From: an uncultured Bacteroidota bacterium
GTDB taxonomy: Bacteria; Bacteroidota; Bacteroidia; Flavobacteriales; TMED113
Reading direction: 5' to 3'
NCBI GenBank assembly: GCA_902520385.1
Contig: CABYOB010000005.1
Location: 1-33,778, forward strand
DNA: 33,778 bases
A program made the position numbers and the translations under genes. Positions 32,467-33,778 of this stretch are shown here, in pieces; the stretch's first letter is position 1; every line of letters begins with the position of its first letter. The notes under the pieces are model-generated. The model saw nothing but the letters and a program-made list of their open reading frames with translations, had not been told where the DNA came from and made no database searches.

Positions 32467-32539
32467 CTATATTAAATAATTGGAATGCAATTTTAAACAA
32501 AAAATAGCACTCAAACAAAAAGTATTAAAAAAAAATAAA

Positions 32540-33778
32540 CTACTTTATTTTTTTTATGTCTAATAAAAATAAATTGTTGGCTATATTAAAATTAGATTTA
32601 TTGAACTTATTAATCTCTATTTTTTTCCAATTTACCTCTGGATACAACCAGTCATTACCCAGATTATTTATCTTTGCTAAAATTGGCATATTAAAACCTG
32701 GAACCGCATTCCACCTAAAATTTAAAAAATATTTATTTCTTTTTTTACTAAAAAAGTATTCAAAAATAGGTAATTCAGCTGTAAATAAATATTGCTGAAA
32801 AAAAAATGACATATCATAATTAAAATAACTTTGAATATATTGAATTACATCATCAGTTTTAACAATCTTATTTTTAAACTCTGTCTGTAAACCTTTTATC
32901 AAAATAGCCCAAAGACTGTCATTTCTTAAGCTAGATCTTAATGTGTGCAACATCCATGAACCTTTGTAATACATATCAGTTGATGAAAAAAAATCTGACT
33001 TAATAGGGCGTTTATTTTTTATTTTTTTCTTTTGATAATCCAAATAAACTAACATATCATCGTAGGAATATATTTCCTCAACATATAATGCTTCTGCGTA
33101 AGTAGCAAATGCTTCGTGTATCCACATGTCATTTATATTACCCATACTTAAATTATTCCCCCACCATTCATGAGCCGTTTCATGAATGATGATAAAATCA
33201 AAATCGATATCTGATGGAAAACGACCTAAATAACCTTTTTTATATTGATTGCCATAAGCAATACATGTTTGATGCTCCATTCCTAGATAAGGGGTTTCTA
33301 CTAAAGCATATCCATCTGAATAAAAAGGAAATGCTCCAAATTTTTTTTCAAAAACGTGAAGCATTGGCTTAACTTGGCGAAAATGTTCAATTGCTTTATT
33401 ATAATTTTCTTTTAAAACATAATAATCAATATCTAATAATCCATCAATTCCTAATAAAGTATCAGAAAAATGTTTGTAATCAGCAATATTTACAGAAACA
33501 TTATAATTGTTAATTGGATGAGAATTTTTCCAAACAAAATATTTTTTTTCCAAATTATTAATTGTAGTGTCTTTCGAAAAAATTAAATTTCCATTTGAAA
33601 CTACTTCTAAATTTTTTGGAACAATTGCTGAAACACGAATACTATCTGCTTTATCATATAAAACATCATTGTTTGGCCACCAAATACTTGCCCCATCTCC
33701 TTGACAGGCAACACCAACCCAATGATTACCAGAAGAATCTCGATCCCAAACAAATCCACCCTCCCACGGTGCATTTTT
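32540..33778 (-). CDS. M1 family zinc aminopeptidase (5' end beyond the window)
   Basis: The track starts this gene at a TTG (33553), but the frame stays open to the window edge and encodes recognisable M1 sequence upstream (PWEGGFVWDRD, GVACQGDGASIWWPNND, VSAIVPKNLEVVSNGNL), so it is partial: 412 codons seen. Catalytic parts: the exopeptidase loop LGMEHQ, zinc motif HETAHEWWGN, the third ligand in NDMWIHEAFATYAE, and a Tyr in MYYKGSWMLHTL. The C-terminal region ends shortly after the catalytic domain, as in the short Bacteroidota members. A role in periplasmic or external peptide breakdown is usual; the N-terminal signal cannot be checked here. Confidence 0.92.
   Translation of the reverse strand, partial: KNAPWEGGFVWDRDSSGNHWVGVACQGDGASIWWPNNDVLYDKADSIRVSAIVPKNLEVVSNGNLIFSKDTTINNLEKKYFVWKNSHPINNYNVSVNIADYKHFSDTLLGIDGLLDIDYYVLKENYNKAIEHFRQVKPMLHVFEKKFGAFPFYSDGYALVETPYLGMEHQTCIAYGNQYKKGYLGRFPSDIDFDFIIIHETAHEWWGNNLSMGNINDMWIHEAFATYAEALYVEEIYSYDDMLVYLDYQKKKIKNKRPIKSDFFSSTDMYYKGSWMLHTLRSSLRNDSLWAILIKGLQTEFKNKIVKTDDVIQYIQSYFNYDMSFFFQQYLFTAELPIFEYFFSKKRNKYFLNFRWNAVPGFNMPILAKINNLGNDWLYPEVNWKKIEINKFNKSNFNIANNLFLLDIKKIK

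Noticed and set aside
32467-32539. Bacteroidota-type promoter (TTTG and TAnnTTTG) upstream of rpmG
   Set aside because: Pieces resembling both boxes exist but the spacing is far too short and the second box has an extra base.

Overview
The window is a strongly AT-rich, gene-dense piece of chromosome from a member of the Bacteroidota, most likely a marine Flavobacteriales lineage with a streamlined genome. The lineage call rests on several signatures: two secreted proteins ending in the type B sorting domain of the type IX secretion system, a BT_3928/DoxX-like protein beside a DUF1599 protein, folP next to cdaA, rpmG followed by a DUF4295 protein and ftsY, a DUF4369-plus-thioredoxin lipid-envelope type protein, a Lacal_2735-like small protein, bshC, and a CtlX-type hydrolase. 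Intergenic spaces are very short, and stop/start overlaps such as ATGA and TAATG are common. There is no phage, insertion sequence or CRISPR array.

Layout. (1) 1-2922, minus strand: DUF1599 protein, BT_3928-like membrane protein, an oligopeptide-type ABC permease, and the start of one more gene cut by the window edge. (2) 2978-6470, plus strand: folP, cdaA (c-di-AMP synthase) and a three-domain redoxin / cytochrome c / copper monooxygenase protein, all overlapping. (3) 6467-7525, minus: pyrD, which overlaps the previous gene tail to tail. (4) 7611-12327, plus: two large paralogous secreted proteins in tandem, closed by a bidirectional hairpin terminator. (5) 12377-14510, minus: a run of seven small proteins. 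Two of them (48 and 57 aa) are below the ORF-track cut-off and are recovered here. (6) 14731-22038, minus: a tightly packed run of amidinotransferase/arginine-deiminase family gene, ctlX, argS, ffh, folD, a TlpA-like protein and tRNA-Arg(ACG). (7) 22119-25779, plus: enoyl-CoA hydratase family gene, ftsK and a small secreted protein in the usual lolA position. (8) 25763-33778, minus: M1 peptidase (5' end outside the window), rpmG, DUF4295 protein, ftsY, bshC, guaA and a LysM/periplasmic-binding-like protein.

Most of this is core housekeeping: folate and one-carbon metabolism (folP, folD), nucleotide synthesis (pyrD, guaA), signal recognition particle targeting (ffh, ftsY), translation (argS, tRNA-Arg, rpmG), chromosome segregation (ftsK), c-di-AMP signalling (cdaA) and bacillithiol synthesis (bshC). 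The most striking observation is that ftsY, normally essential, is one continuous frame of about 561 codons broken by a single in-frame TAA. That stop lies inside a 216-bp tandem repeat encoding a long Glu/Pro/Ser linker, and the sister copies have AAA (Lys) at the same place. The second is the fusion protein at 4578-6470, which keeps every copper ligand position expected of a PHM-type monooxygenase and carries a c-type haem motif. I see no clearly new multi-gene defence or mobile system; the candidates for novelty are listed as findings with their uncertainty.
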